From: Costus lasius
Lineage: Eukaryota > Streptophyta > Magnoliopsida > Zingiberales > Costaceae
Reading direction: 5' to 3'
Length of the DNA: 64,000 nucleotides
Assembly: GCA_027563935.2 (NCBI GenBank)
Contig: CM050448.1
Coordinates: 68,023,843 to 68,087,842, forward strand
In this document: piece by piece, positions 8,803-22,182 of the stretch
Layout of the letters: each line of letters opens with the position of its first letter
Numbering within the stretch: position 1 is the first letter of the stretch
Program-made: the position numbers and the translations under genes
The notes under the pieces: model-generated
Seen by the model: only the letters and a program-made list of their open reading frames with translations
Told to the model about the DNA's origin: nothing
Database searches by the model: none

Positions 8803-9520
8803 CACAGCACACAATTAATATGGGCAGCCCACATAAGACTAAATAGACAAACATATGCATCAATCAACAACCATGTGATCCATCATAAAAATTAAAATTT
8901 TCGAAAACCCCATGGGATCAATTTTAATTTTCCTTATTTGCCCTACAACCTTACAACGGTCCATTACTAGGGATCCACTCATCCAACCTAGTCAGATCCA
9001 CTGCCCTTACATGCACCAAGTCCTAACTGACTTGAGTCGACCATAAGGTCAACCATGCATGCGTCAGGGCTGAACGACCACACTGAGGTCTGGCAAGCGG
9101 GCGTGACCCCGGGCCTAACTCAGGTGCGTTCATTAATCGTCTCAATCAGACATCGCTACACACCTGTCTGCAGTCGACCTATAGCCACCATAGGCTTGCG
9201 CCAAGGTGCTATCTGGTCGACCCATTCAGGCTGTCAGATAGTCTGATCAGACTGTTGGATCTAAACTAGGGGTGACTTCAACCCTAATAACCCGTCTAAG
9301 GGTTTAATGCAAGGCCTTGATCTAATGATATACGCGCAAGTGTTAAGTTTTAAAGAAAACAAAACTACTAGAAGCGCATACTATTTATACATGCGTCAAC
9401 TTGCAACAAATGTTCTAGCATGTAGTTACGCATGTCATGAATAAACATTAGATCAAATGAACTAGCACAATCATGGATCACGTAAAGCATCAAGCAATCA
9501 AGATAACATACAGTAATCTA

Positions 9521-9532
9521 GCTCTGATACCA
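9521..9532 (-). other. Copia-1 primer-binding site (initiator tRNA-Met)
   Basis: Element-sense TGGTATCAGAGC, two bases inside the 5' LTR. It is complementary to the 3' end of plant initiator tRNA-Met. Confidence 0.93.
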
Positions 9533-9534
9533 AT

Positions 9535-11257
9535 TGAAGTTACCCCTTTAGCCTAAGGGGGGTCCCCTTCTTGTGGGAGCAAAAACCCTAAAGTGATGGC
9601 GCATAAAATTTTGACTTGCGGAAACTAGGGTTATAGAATCGACTTGCATGTTAAAAGATCAACTCGATATAAGATTATCAAAGATGATGCAAAAGGATCA
9701 TACCATCGCCATGGAGTAGGTGTTGCCTTGGAAGCTAAAGTCGCAAGTGCCACTTCTCCAAAGTCCCGCACACAAGAGGATGATGGCAAACTCTTTGTCG
9801 CTCCTTGTGCTAGCAAGGCTTCAAAGAATCCTTGATCGAATGAGAAAGGGATGGAGATCTTTTTTCTTGGCCGAATCCTCCTCAATCCTTCAAGCGTCGC
9901 CACACTCACGAGAGTCGAGAGGAATATGGGCGAGAGGAATTATTGTGTTGGCGAAAATAGGGTATATTCTATTTTGGATGAGCGCTCTCTCCAAGTGGAG
10001 ATCATGGTTACTAAAAATAGTAACCACTCCTCACCCCAACGTTCACGCCAAGTGAACTTGTCGCCAACTCCTCTCCCCTTGAACCATGCGCTCATCAAGT
10101 GAGCCGGTTCACTTTGGTTCGGTTTAAGAACCAATCAAGCCAATGATCTAGTCTAGATCTTAAATAAACCCTAAGGTTCCCGATCTAACCGTCGATCTCC
10201 TCGATGCCCCTGATCTGACCGATCTGGCATCTATTCTCTCGATCGAAGCTTACCGATCTTAAGCCCTAATCAATCAAACATGATCAGACCAGATCTCACT
10301 CACAATCAGAGATTAAATCCCTTTAAACTGAACCCAAACAATTCAGTCCACACGATCTGACTTAAGTAAGCCCTATCATCAAATTGTGCGACCCTGAGGG
10401 TTTCCTTTAAATGTCGGTAACGATAATTCTCATTATCACGATCAGTGAGGGGTATCTAGCAACACATCACTGTCTCCCGATAGAAAGGAAAGAGTCTTCC
10501 AAGACTACACCCAAACCACAGCACAAGTGTGAATCATTTCACAAGGCATGCATATTTCCTTTGCCACTGGATGTTCTTATTGGACAAGCCTGTCAAGCTC
10601 GTAACTCCAATATGATGAGCATGATTAGAACAGATGAACACTGTCACCTGGGTATGGCCATACACTTTCTCAATCATCTCATCCAGGGGGCCCCTTTAGA
10701 ACATCACACTCCTTAAACAAGGAGACGGCAATCCTATGTCTATCACTAGTGCTCTAACCTGACTCAAGCTCACCATCCAAGATAGTCTATAATCATTATC
10801 TTTCAAATGATATTGAACCATCTCAAAACAATGACAATCATCATTCAGAAAACACAAGTGATCTCAAGTCAGAGGAAATGTGCCACTTGTCTTAATCAAG
10901 GAATATTCACATTGTGACAAACAATTGAACATCCTAGTAGGGTCTGTCCAGTACATCCAATGTACCCATGAGTCTACAACTTATTCCATGCTCGAAGCAT
11001 CCTATAAGATTAGAACACATATTAGTCTTAATCATATCAAGGCTGTCTCATGTTCACCAAGATATATCGACTAAGGACATAATAGCATGTCAGCCGAGCT
11101 GAACAGCTTTGAGACATTATTCAGAAGAACATATATTGCAGCAGACAATGTAGCTAACTGAATAACAACCATGCCTTTATAAACATAACAGTTTATTACA
11201 TGATACAAATACATTCCCATAGGCCTCAAACATTAGCCTTAAGGGCATACCCCAACA
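9535..11257 (-). repeat. Copia-1 5' LTR (element orientation)
   Basis: 1723 bp, the promoter-side LTR in element sense (11257 down to 9535). It is nearly identical to 2090-3812, with the TATA-like octamer at 11176-11183. It is followed by TTTGT (11258-11262), the second target-site copy. Confidence 0.96.
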
Positions 11258-11856
11258 TTTGTAATCTTGGTCTCAAATTTTGATATTGTTATTAATATTG
11301 ATATTGATTTAATCATGATGAAAATTTTGAACTCGATTATGAATTTTAATTGTTATTAATCTTATTCTTATTCTTAATTATAACATTGATTTTATTCTTA
11401 TAAGAATTATTTTCTTCTTCATTTTGATCTCAGTTTTGTTCCCACATTTCAGTTTTAATCTTATAATCTTCATCTTTATCTTGCTCCTAATATTCATCTT
11501 AAACTCGATTTTGATCTCTATGGTGATATTGAGTTTTAATCTTGATATTAATATTTAAATTTATCTTGGTCTTTTAATAATAAGGATGTTGATCTTGATT
11601 ATGATCCATATTTGATGTTTATCATTTTGAAATCTTAATTTAATGTTGATTTTGTTCAGCATCATGATGTTGATCTTGATTTTAATCATGATTTCAAACT
11701 CTATCTTATGATATTCATCTTTATCTTCTTTTTAATCATAATCTTAAACTCGATTTTGATCTTGTTCGTAATCTTGGTTTTCAATCTTGATATTGTTATT
11801 GATATTGATATTAATCTAATCATGATGAAAATTTTGAACTCGATTATGAGCTTTAA

Positions 11857-14800
11857 TTGTTATTAATCTTATTCTCATTCTTAATTATAACATTGATTTT
11901 ATTCTTGATAATTATCTTCATCTTCATTTTGATCTCAGTTTTGATCTCAGATTTCAGTTTTAATCTTATAATCTTCATCATTATCTTGCTCCTAATATTC
12001 ATCTTAAACTCGATTTTGATCTCTATGGAGATATTGAGTTTTAATCTTGATATTAATATTTATATTTATCTTGGTCTTTTTATAATGAGGATGTTGATCT
12101 TGATTATGATCCATATTTGATGTTTATCATTTTGAAATCTTAATTTAATATTGATTTTTTTCATGATCATGATGCTGATCTTGATTTTAATCATGATTTC
12201 AAACTTTATCTTATGATATTCATCTTTATCTTCTTTTTAATCTTAATCTTAAACTCGATTTTGATCTTGTTTGTAATCTTGGTCTTAAATCTTGATATTG
12301 TTATTGATATTGATATTGATCAAATCATGATGAAAATTTTGAACTCGATTATGAGCTTTAATTGTTATTAATCTTATTCTCATTCTTAATTATAACATTG
12401 ATTTTATTTTTCATAATTATTTTCATCTTCATTTTGTTCTCAGTTTTGATTTTAGATTTCAGTTTTAATCTTATAATTTTCATCTTTATCTTGCTCCTAA
12501 TATTCAACTTAAACTCGATTTTGATCTCTGTGAAAACATTGAGTTTTAATCTTGATATTAATATTTATATTTTTCTTGGTCATCTAATGATGAGGATGTT
12601 GATCTTGATTATGATCTATATTTGATGTTTATCAGTTTGGAATCTTAATTTAAAATTGATTTTGTTCATGATCATGTCGTTGATCTTGATTTTAATCATG
12701 ATTTCAAACTTTATCTTATGATATTTATCTTTATCTTCTTTTTTATTTTAATCTTAAACTCGATTTTGATCTTGTTTGTAATCTTGGTCTCAAATCTTGA
12801 TATTGTTATTAATATTAATATTGATCTAATCATGATGAAAATTTTGAACTCGATTATGAATTTTAATTGTTATTAATCTTATTCTTATTCTTAATTATAA
12901 CATTGATTTTATTCTTATAAGAATTATCTTCTTCTTCATTTTGATCTCAGTTTTGTTCCCAGATTTCAGTTTTAATCTTATAATCTTCATCATTATCTTG
13001 CTCCTAATATTCATCTTAAACTCGATTTTGATCTCTATGGAGATATTGAGTTTTAATCTTGATATTAATATTTATATTTATCTTGGTCTTTTTATAATGA
13101 GGATGTTGATCGTGATTATGATCCATATTTGATGTTTATCATTTTGAAATCTTAATTTAATATTGATTTTGTTCAGGATCATGATGTTGATCTTGATTTT
13201 AATCATGATTTCAAACTCTATCTTATGATATTCATCTTTATCTTCTTTTTAATCATAATCTTAAACTCGATTTTGATCTTGTTCGTAATCTTGGTCTTCA
13301 ATCTTGATATTGTTATTGATATTGATATTAATCTAATCATGATGAAAATTTTGAACTCGATTATGAGCTTTAATTGTTATTAATCTTATTCTCATTCTTA
13401 ATTATAACATTGATTTTATTCTTTATAATTATCTTCATCTTCATTTTGATCTCGGTTTTGATTTTAGATTTCAGTTTTAATCTTATAATTTTCATCTTTA
13501 TCTTGCTCCTAATATTCATCTTAAACTCAATTTTGATCTATGTGAAAACATTGAGTTTTAATCTTGATATTAATATTTATATTTATCTTGGTCTTCTAAT
13601 GATGAGGATGTTGATCTTGATTATGATCCATATTAGATGTTTATCAGTTTGGAATCTTAATTTAAAATTGATTTTGTTCATGATCATGACGTTGATCTTG
13701 ATTTTAATCATGATTTCAAACTTCATCTTATGATATTAATCTTTATCTTCTTTTTTATTTTAATCTTAAACTCGATTTTGATCTTGTTTGTAATCTTGGT
13801 CTCAAATCTTGATATTGTTATTAATATTAATATTGATCTAATCATGATGAAAATTTTGACCTCGATTATGAATTTTAATTGTTATTAATCTTATTCTTAT
13901 TCTTAATTATAATATTGATTTTATTCTTATAATAATTATCTTCATCTTCATTTTGATCTCAGTTTTGTTCTCAGATTACAGTTTTAATCTTATAATCTTC
14001 ATCTTTATCTTGCTCCTAATATTCATCTTAAACTCGATTTTGATCTCTATAGAGATATTGAGTTTTAATCTTGATATTAATATTTATATTTATCTTGGTC
14101 TTTTTATAATGAGGATGTTGATCTTGATTATGATCCATATTTGATGTTTATCATTTTGAAATCTTAATTTAATATTGATTTTGTTCATGATCATGATGTT
14201 GATCTTGATTTTAATCATTATTTCAAACATCATCTTATGATATTCATCTTTATCTTCTTTTTAATCATAATCTTAAACTCGATTTTGATCTTGTTCGTAA
14301 TCTTGGTCTTCAATCTTGATATTGTTATTGTTATTGATATTGATATTGATCTAATCATGATGAAAATTTTGAACTCGATTAGGAGCTTTAATTGTTATTA
14401 ATCTTATTCTCATTCTTAATTATAACATTGATTTTATTCTTGATAATTATCTTCATGTTCATTTTGATCTTAGTTTTGATCTCAGATTTCAGTTTTAATC
14501 TTATAATCTTCATCATTATCTTGCTCCTAATATTCATCTTAAACTCCATTTTGATCTCTATGGAGATATTGAGTTTTAATCTTGATATTAATATTTATAT
14601 TTATCTTGGTCTTTTTATAATGAGGATGTTGATCTTGATTATGATCCATATTTGATGTTTATAATTTTGAAATCTTAATTTAATATTGATTTTTTTCATG
14701 ATCATGATGCTGATCTTGATTTTAATCATGATTTCAAACTTTATCTTATGATATTCATCTTTATCTTCTTTTTAATCTTAATCTTAAACTCGATTTTGAT

Positions 14801-17800
14801 CTTGTTTGTAATCTTGGTCTTAAATCTTGATATTGTTATTGATATTGATATTGATCAAATCATGATGAAAATTTTGAACTCGATTATGAGCTTTAATTGT
14901 TATTAATCTTATTCTCATTGTTAATTATAACATTGATTTTATTTTTCATAATTATTTTCATCTTCATTTTGTTCTTAGTTTTGATTTTAGATTTCAGTTT
15001 TAATCTTATAATTTTCATCTTTATCTTGCTCCTAATATTCAACTTAAACTCGATTTTGATCTCTGTGAAAACATTGAGTTTTAATCTTGATATTAATATT
15101 TATATTTTCTTGGTCTTCTAATGATGAGGATGTTGATCTTGATTATGATCTATATTTGATGTTTATCAGTTTGGAATCTTAATTTAAAATTGATTTTGTT
15201 CATGATCATGTTGTTGATCTTGATTTTAATCATGATTTCAAACTTTATCTTATGATATTTATCTTTATCTTCTTTTTTATTTTAATCTTAAACTCGATTT
15301 TGATCTTGTTTGTAATCTTGGTCTCAAATCTTGATATTGTTATTAATATTAATATTGATCTAATCATGATGAAAATTTTGAACTCGATTATGAATTTTTA
15401 TTGTTATTAATCTTATTCTTATTCTTAATTATAACATTGATTTTATTCTTATAAGAATTATCTTCTTCTTCATTTTGATCTCAGTTTTGTTCCCAGATTT
15501 CAGTTTTAATCTTATAATCTTCATCTTTATCTTGCTCCTAATATTCATCTTAAACTCGATTTTGATCTCTATGGAGATATTGAGTTTTAATCTTGATATT
15601 AATATTTATATTTATCTTGGTCTTTTTATAATGAGGATGTTGATCGTGATTATGATCCATATTTGATGTTTATCATTTTGAAATCTTAATTTAATATTGA
15701 TTTTGTTCAGGATCATGATGTTGATCTTGATTTTAATCATGATTTCAAACTCTATCTTATGATATTCATCTTTATCTTCTTTTTAATCATAATCTTAAAC
15801 TCGATTTTGATCTTGTTCGTAATCTTGGTCTTCAATCTTGATATTGTTATTGATATTGATATTAATCTAATCATGATGAAAATTTTGAACTCGATTATGA
15901 GCTTTAATTGTTATTAATCTTATTCTCATTCTTAATTATAACATTGATCTTATTCTTGATAATTATCTTCATCTTCATTTTGATCTCAGTTTTGATTTTA
16001 GATTTCAGTTTTAATCTTATAATTTTCATCTTTATCTTGCTCCTAATATTCATCTTAAACTCGATTTTGATCTATGTGAAAACATTGAGTTTTAATCTTG
16101 ATATTAATATTTATATTTATCTTGGTCTTCTAATGATGAGGATGTTGATCTTGATTATGATCCATATTTGATGTTTATCATTTTGGAATCTTAATTTAAA
16201 ATTAATTTTGTTCATGATCATGACGTTGATCTTGATTTTAATCATGATTTCAAACTTCATCTTATGATATTAATCTTTATCTTCTTTTTTATTTTAATCT
16301 TAAACTCGATTTTGATCTTGTTTGTAATCTTGGTCTCAAATTTTGATATTGTTATTAATATTGATATTGATTTAATCATGATGAAAATTTTGAACTCGAT
16401 TATGAATTTTAATTGTTATTAATCTTATTCTTATTCTTAATTATAACATTGATTTTATTCTTATAAGAATTATCTTCTTCTTCATTTTGATCTCAGTTTT
16501 GTTCCCAGATTTCAGTTTTAATCTTATAATCTTCATCTTTATCTTGCTCCTAATATTCATCTTAAACTCGATTTTGATCTCTATGGAGATATTGAGATTT
16601 AATCTTGATATTAATATTTAAATTTATCTTGGTCTTTTAATAATAAGGATGTTGATCTTGATTATGATCCATATTTGATGTTTATCATTTTGAAATCTTA
16701 ATTTAATATTGATTTTGTTCAGGATCATGATGTTGATCTTGATTTTAATCATGATTTCAAACTCTATCTTATGATATTCATCTTTATCTTCTTTTTAATC
16801 ATAATCTTAAACTCGATTTTGTTCTTCTTCGTAATCTTGGTCTTCAATCTTGATATTGTTATTGATATTGATATTAATCTAATCATGATGAAAATTTTGA
16901 ACTCGATTATGAGCTTTAAATGTTATTAATCTTATTCTCATTCTTAATTATAATATTGATTTTATTCTTGATAATTATCTTCATGTTCATTTTGATCTCA
17001 GTTTTGATCTCATATTTCATTTTTAATCTTATAATCTTCATCATTATCTTGCTCCTAATATTCATCTTAAACTCGATTTTGATCTCTATGGAGATATTGA
17101 GTTTTAATCTTGATATTAATATTTGTATTTATCTTGGTCTTTTTATAATGAGGATGTTGATCTTGATTATGATCCATATTTGATGTTTATCATTTTGAAA
17201 TCTTAATTTAATATTGATTTTTTTCATGATCATGATGCTGATCTTGATTTTAATCATGATTTCAAACTTTATCTTATGATATTCATCTTTAACTTCTTTT
17301 TAATCTTAATCTTAAACTCGATTTTGATCTTGTTTGTAATCTTAGTGTTCAATCTTGATATTGTTATTGATATTGATATTGATCTAATCATGATGAAAAT
17401 TTTGAACTCAATTATGAGCTTTAATTGTTATTAATCTTATTCTCATTCTTCATTATAACATTGATTTTATTCTTTATAATTATTTTCATCTTCATTTTGT
17501 TCTCAGTTTTGATTTCAGATTTCAGTTTTAATCTTATAATTTTCATCTTTATCTTGCTCCTAATATTCATCTTAAACTCGATTTTGATCTCTGTGAAAAC
17601 ATTGAGTTTTAATCTTGATATTAATATTTATATTTTTCTTGGTCTTCTAATGATGAGGATGTTGATCTTGATTATGATCTATATTTGATGTTTATCAGTT
17701 TGGAATCTTAATTTAAAATTGATTTTGTTCATGATCATGTCGTTGATCTTGATTTTAATCATGATTTCAAACTTTATCTTATGATATTTATCTTTATCTT

Positions 17801-17929
17801 CTGTTTTATTTTAATCTTAAACTCGATTTTGATCTTGTTTGTAATCTTGGTCTCAAATCTTGATATTGTTATTAATATTAATATTGATCTAATCATGATG
17901 AAAATTTTGACCTCGATTATGAATTTTAA
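11857..17929. repeat. Pentameric higher-order repeat (~2.53 kb)
   Basis: Five monomer variants recur with period 2535 then 2528 bp. For example, the unit with CATCATTATC plus GATGCTGATC recurs at 11857, 14392 and 16920. The unit with CATTTTGTTCTC/CTTAG plus GTGAAAACATTG recurs at 12362, 14897 and 17425. The unit with GTTCCCAG recurs at 12867 and 15403. In the third copy the array jumps after its second unit to one like 13880-14391 (both have CAGATTACAG and an extra TTATTG near 14327/18373). Confidence 0.7.
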
Positions 17930-20474
17930 TTGTTATTAATCTTATTCTTATTCCTATTTATAATATTGATTTTATTCTTATAATAATTATCTTCATCTTC
18001 ATTTTATCTCAGTTTTGTTCTCAGATTACAGTTTTAATCTTATAATCTTCATCTTTGTCTTGCTCCTAATATTCATCTTAAACTCAATTTTGATCTCTAT
18101 AGAGATATTGAGTTTTAATCTTGATATTAATATTTATATTTATCTTGGTCTTTTTATAATGAGGATGTTGATCTTGATTATGATCCATATTTGATGTTTA
18201 TCATTTTGAAATCTTAATTTAATATTGATTTTGTTCATGATCATGATGTTGATCTTGATTTTAATCATTATTTCAAACATCATCTTATGATATTCATCTT
18301 TATCTTCTTTTTAATCATAATCTTAAACTCGATTTTGATCTTGTTCGTAATCTTGGTCTTCAATCTTGATATTGTTATTGTTATTGATGTTGATATTGAT
18401 CTAATCATGATGAAAATTTTGAACTCGATTACGAGCTTTAATTGTTATTAATCTTATTCTCATTCTTAATTATAACATTGATTTTATTCTCGATAATTAT
18501 CTTCATCTTCATTTTGATCTCAGTTTTGATCTCAGATTTCAGTTTTAATCTTATAATCTTCATCTTTATCTTGCTCCTAATATTCATCTTAAACTCGATT
18601 TTGATCTCTATGGAGATATTGAGTTTTAATCTTGATATTAATATTTTATTTATCTTGGTCTTTTTATAAATAGGATATTGATCTTGATTATGATCCATAT
18701 TTAATGTTTATCATTTTGAAATCTTAATTTAATATTGATTTGGTTCATGATCATGATTTTGATCTTGATTTTAATTATGATTTCAAACTCTATCTTATGA
18801 TATTAATCTTTATCTACTTTTTAATCTTAATCTTAAACTCGATTTTGATCTTGTTTGTAATCTTGGTCTTAAATCTTGATATTGTTATTGATATTGATAT
18901 TGATCAAATCATGATGAAAATTTTGAACTCGATTATGAGCTTTAATTGTTATTAATCTTATTCTCATTCTTAATTATAACATTGATTTTATTCTTTATAA
19001 TTATCTTCCTCTTCATTTTGATCTCAGTTTTGATCTCAGATTTCAGTTTTAATCTTATAATCTTCATCTTTTTCTTGCTCCTAATATTCATCTTAAACTC
19101 GATTTTGATCTCTATGGAAATATTGAGTATTAATCTTGATATTACTATTTATATTTATCTTGGTCTTTTTATAATGAGGATGTTGATCTTGATTATGATC
19201 CATATTTGATGTTTATCATTTTGAAATCTTAATTTAATATTGATTTTGTTCATGATCAGGATGTTGATCTTGATTTTAATCATGATTTCAAACTTCATCT
19301 TATGATATTCATCTTTATCTTCTTTTTAATCTTAATCTTAACCTAGATTTTGATCTTGTTTGTAATCTTAGTGTCAAATCTTGATATTGTTATTAATATT
19401 GATATTGATCTAATCTTGATGAAAATTTTGAACTCGATTAAGAATTTTAATTGTTATTAATCTTATTCTTATTCTTAATTATAACATTGATATTATTCTT
19501 GATAATTATCTTCATCTTCATTTTCATCTCAGATTTGATCTCAGATTTTCGTTTTAATCTTATAATCTTCATCTTTATCCTGCCTCTAATATTCATCTTA
19601 AATTCGATTTTGATCTCTGTGGAAATATTGATTTATAATCTTGATATTAATATTTATATTTATCTTGGTCTTTTAATGATGAGGATGTTGATCTTGATTA
19701 TGATCCATATTTGAGGTTTATCATTTTGAAATCTTAAATTAATATTGATTTGGTTCATGATCATGATTTTGATCTTGATTTTAATCATGATTTCAAACTC
19801 TATCTTATGATATTCATCTTTATCTTCTTTTTAATCTTAATCTTATACTCGATTTTGATCTTGTTCGTAATCTTGGTCTTCAATCTTGATATTGTTATTG
19901 ATATTGATATTGATCTAATCATGATGAAAATTTTGAACTCGATTATGAGCTTTAATTGTTATTAATCTTATTCTCATTCTTAATTATAACATTGATTTTA
20001 TTCTTGATAATTATCTTCATCTTCATTTTGATCTCAGTTTTGATCTCAGATTTTAGTTTTAATCTTATAATCTCCATCAATATCTTCTCCTAATATTCAT
20101 CTTAAACTCGATTTTGATCTATATGGAGATATTGAGTTTTAATCTTGATATTAATATTTATATTTATCTTGGTCTTTTTATAATGAGGATGTTTATCTTG
20201 ATTATGATCCATATTTGAGGTTTATCATTTTGAAATGTTAATTCACTATTTATTTTGTTCATGATCATGATGCTGATCTTGATTTTAATCAAGATTTCAA
20301 ACTTTATCTTATGATATTCATCTTTATCTTCTTTTTAATCTTAATCTTAAACTCGATTTTGATCTTATTTGTAATCCTAGTCTTCAATCTTGATATTGTT
20401 ATTGATATTGATATTGATCTAATCATGATGAAAATTTTGAACTCGATTATGAGCTTTAATTGTTATTAATCTTA

Positions 20475-20479
20475 TTCTC
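20475..20479. repeat. Target-site duplication of copia-2 (TTCTC)
   Basis: TTCTC before the left LTR and again at 29571-29575. Removing the element restores the normal satellite word CTTATTCTCATTCTTAATT. Confidence 0.95.
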
Positions 20480-22162
20480 TGAAAGGTCCCCTAAAGACAA
20501 GGGGGCGAAACCCTATAGGAGGCGCATATGATAATTTTGATGCAGCGGAAGGGGTTTCAAGGATCTATGCATATAATATGTTCAACTTAAAACGATTCTC
20601 ACCATTGCCATCGCTTAGATGGTGTCTTGGAAGGAAAGGCGCAAGTGCTCCTTCTCCAAAGGTGACGCACACAATTGGTGTCGCCTACTCTTCCTTGGTG
20701 CTCCTTGTGCTAGCAAGGTTCCAAGAAGCCGTTGTCGAATGGAAGGGAAAGATCACTTTTCTTTGGCCGAACTCTTCCTTCTCTTTTTCGTCAACTTCTT
20801 CTCCACACGAGAGTGCGAGTGCTGAATGCCCAAGTTGGCGACGAGAGTGAGGAAAAACGAGAGATGAGGGCGCCTTAGGCGTGAACGTGAGTAGTGGTCA
20901 CGTATGTGATCATGCTTTCTAAAAATAGAAAGCCACTCACTCACTTGCGATCATGAGTTTACCCCATGCGCAAACTCCTCTCAATTTGAACCACACTCTC
21001 ACTCAATGAGCTGGTTCAATTTGGTCTGGTTCATAGACCAATCGACCCAAGCCATTAGTCCAGATCACATTAAACCCTAAGGCTCTTGATCTGACCGTCG
21101 ATCTCTTGATGCTCCTGATCTCACCGATCTAGCATCCAATCTCTCGATCGAAGCTTACCGATCTCAAGCCCTAATCAATCAAACATGATCAGACCAGATC
21201 TCACTTACAATCAGAGATTAAATCCCTTTAAACTGAACCTGAACAATTCAGTCCACACGATCTGACTTAAGTAAGCCATATCATCAAATTGTGCGACCCT
21301 GAGGGTTTCCTTTAAATGTCGGTAACGATAACTCACGTTATCACGATTAGTGAGGGGTATCTAGCAACACATCACTGTCTCCCGATATAAAGAAAAGAGT
21401 CTTCCAAGACTACACCCAAACCACAGCACAAGTGTGAATCCAACTCAGAAGGCATGCATGTTTCCTTTGCCACTGGATGTTCTTATTGGACAAGTGTGTC
21501 AAGCTTGTAGCTCCAATATGATAAGTATGATTAGAACAGATGAACACAGTCACCTGGGTATGGCCATACACTTTCTCAATCATCTCATCCAGGGGGCCCC
21601 TTTAGAACATCACACTCCTTAAACAAGGATACGGCAATCCTTTGTCTATCACTAGTGCCCTAACCTGACTCAAGCTCACCATCCAAGATAGTCTATAATC
21701 ATTATGTTTCAAATGATATTGAACTAACTCAAAACAATGACAATCATCATTTAGAAAACACAAGCGATCTCAAGTCAGAGGAAATGTGCCACTTGTCGCA
21801 ATCAAGGATTATTCACATTGTGACAACCAATTGAATATCCTAGTAGGGTCTGTCCAGTACATCCAATGTACCCATGAGTCTACATCTTATTCCATGCTCG
21901 AAGCATCCTATAAGATTAGAACACATATTAGTCTTAACCATATCAAGGCTGTCTCATGTTCATCAAGATATCTCGACTAAGGACAAAACTGCATGTCAGC
22001 CCAGCTGAACAGCTTTGAGACATTATTCAGAAGTACAATTATTGCAGCAGACAATATAACAACCTGAATAACAACCATGCCTTTATAAACATAAGAGTTT
22101 ATTACATGATACTGATACAATCCCAAGGCCTCAAACATTAGCCTTAAGGGCATACCCCAACA
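20480..22162 (-). repeat. Copia-2 3' LTR (element orientation)
   Basis: 1683 bp, paired with 27888-29570. About 21060-22162 aligns well with the copia-1 LTR; 20480 to about 21060 is a diverged version. It contains the AAAA-loop hairpin (20914-20933), the GATAAC hairpin (21327-21342) and the TATA-like octamer (22082-22089). Confidence 0.96.
20914..20933. other. LTR hairpin with AAAA loop (copia-2 version)
   Basis: GCTTTCTA / TAGAAAGC around AAAA, the counterpart of 2561-2580 with two compensated pairs. It lies beside a second small stem, GGTCAC / GTGATC (20897-20912). Confidence 0.75.
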
Positions 22163-22174
22163 ATCTCCCACTTG
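22163..22174 (-). other. Copia-2 polypurine tract
   Basis: Element-sense CAAGTGGGAGAT against the 3' LTR, identical to copia-1. Confidence 0.85.
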
Positions 22175-22182
22175 CACTTAAT

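Larger units (their letters stand above)
7715..9520 (-). other. Copia-1 5' untranslated leader (1.8 kb), structured, no gene seen
   Basis: Region between the primer-binding site and the gag ATG, unusually long. No convincing frame exists on either strand; the short ORFs here are not kept in copia-2 in a protein-like way. It is conserved in copia-2 (26071-27873). It holds several hairpins listed separately, a Pol III-like A/B box pair, A+T-rich spacers around 8660-8780 and 8840-8940, and a C-rich stretch ~8520-8600. In element sense the bases before the ATG read ...TACCTGCAG then CAACGAACACC, a plausible 3' splice site, so removal of part of the leader by splicing is possible but unproven. Confidence 0.8.
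2090..11257 (-). mobile_element. Copia-1: full-length Ty1/copia LTR retrotransposon
   Basis: A 9168-bp element in reverse orientation: LTR (2090-3812), polypurine tract, gag-pol, a 1.8-kb untranslated leader, tRNA-Met primer site and LTR (9535-11257). The LTRs are 1723 bp each, begin TGTTGGGG and end ...CTTCA in element sense, and differ at about three positions that I could see (near 2122/9567, 2246/9691 and 2928/10373). The reading frame is open throughout, so by sequence it could be autonomous. It is the same family as copia-2. I suspect a Tork/Angela-like lineage from LTR length and gag style, but this is not certain. Confidence 0.97.
11258..20479. repeat. Satellite array, block 2
   Basis: About 18 tandem monomers of 504-510 bp with starts near 11350, 11857, 12362, 12867, 13374, 13880, 14392, 14897, 15403, 15908, 16415, 16920, 17425, 17932, 18442, 18946, 19451, 19956 and 20460. 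They have the same A/B half structure as block 1. Copies are more diverged here than in block 4. The last monomer is cut by copia-2 and continues after 29575. No gene. Confidence 0.97.
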
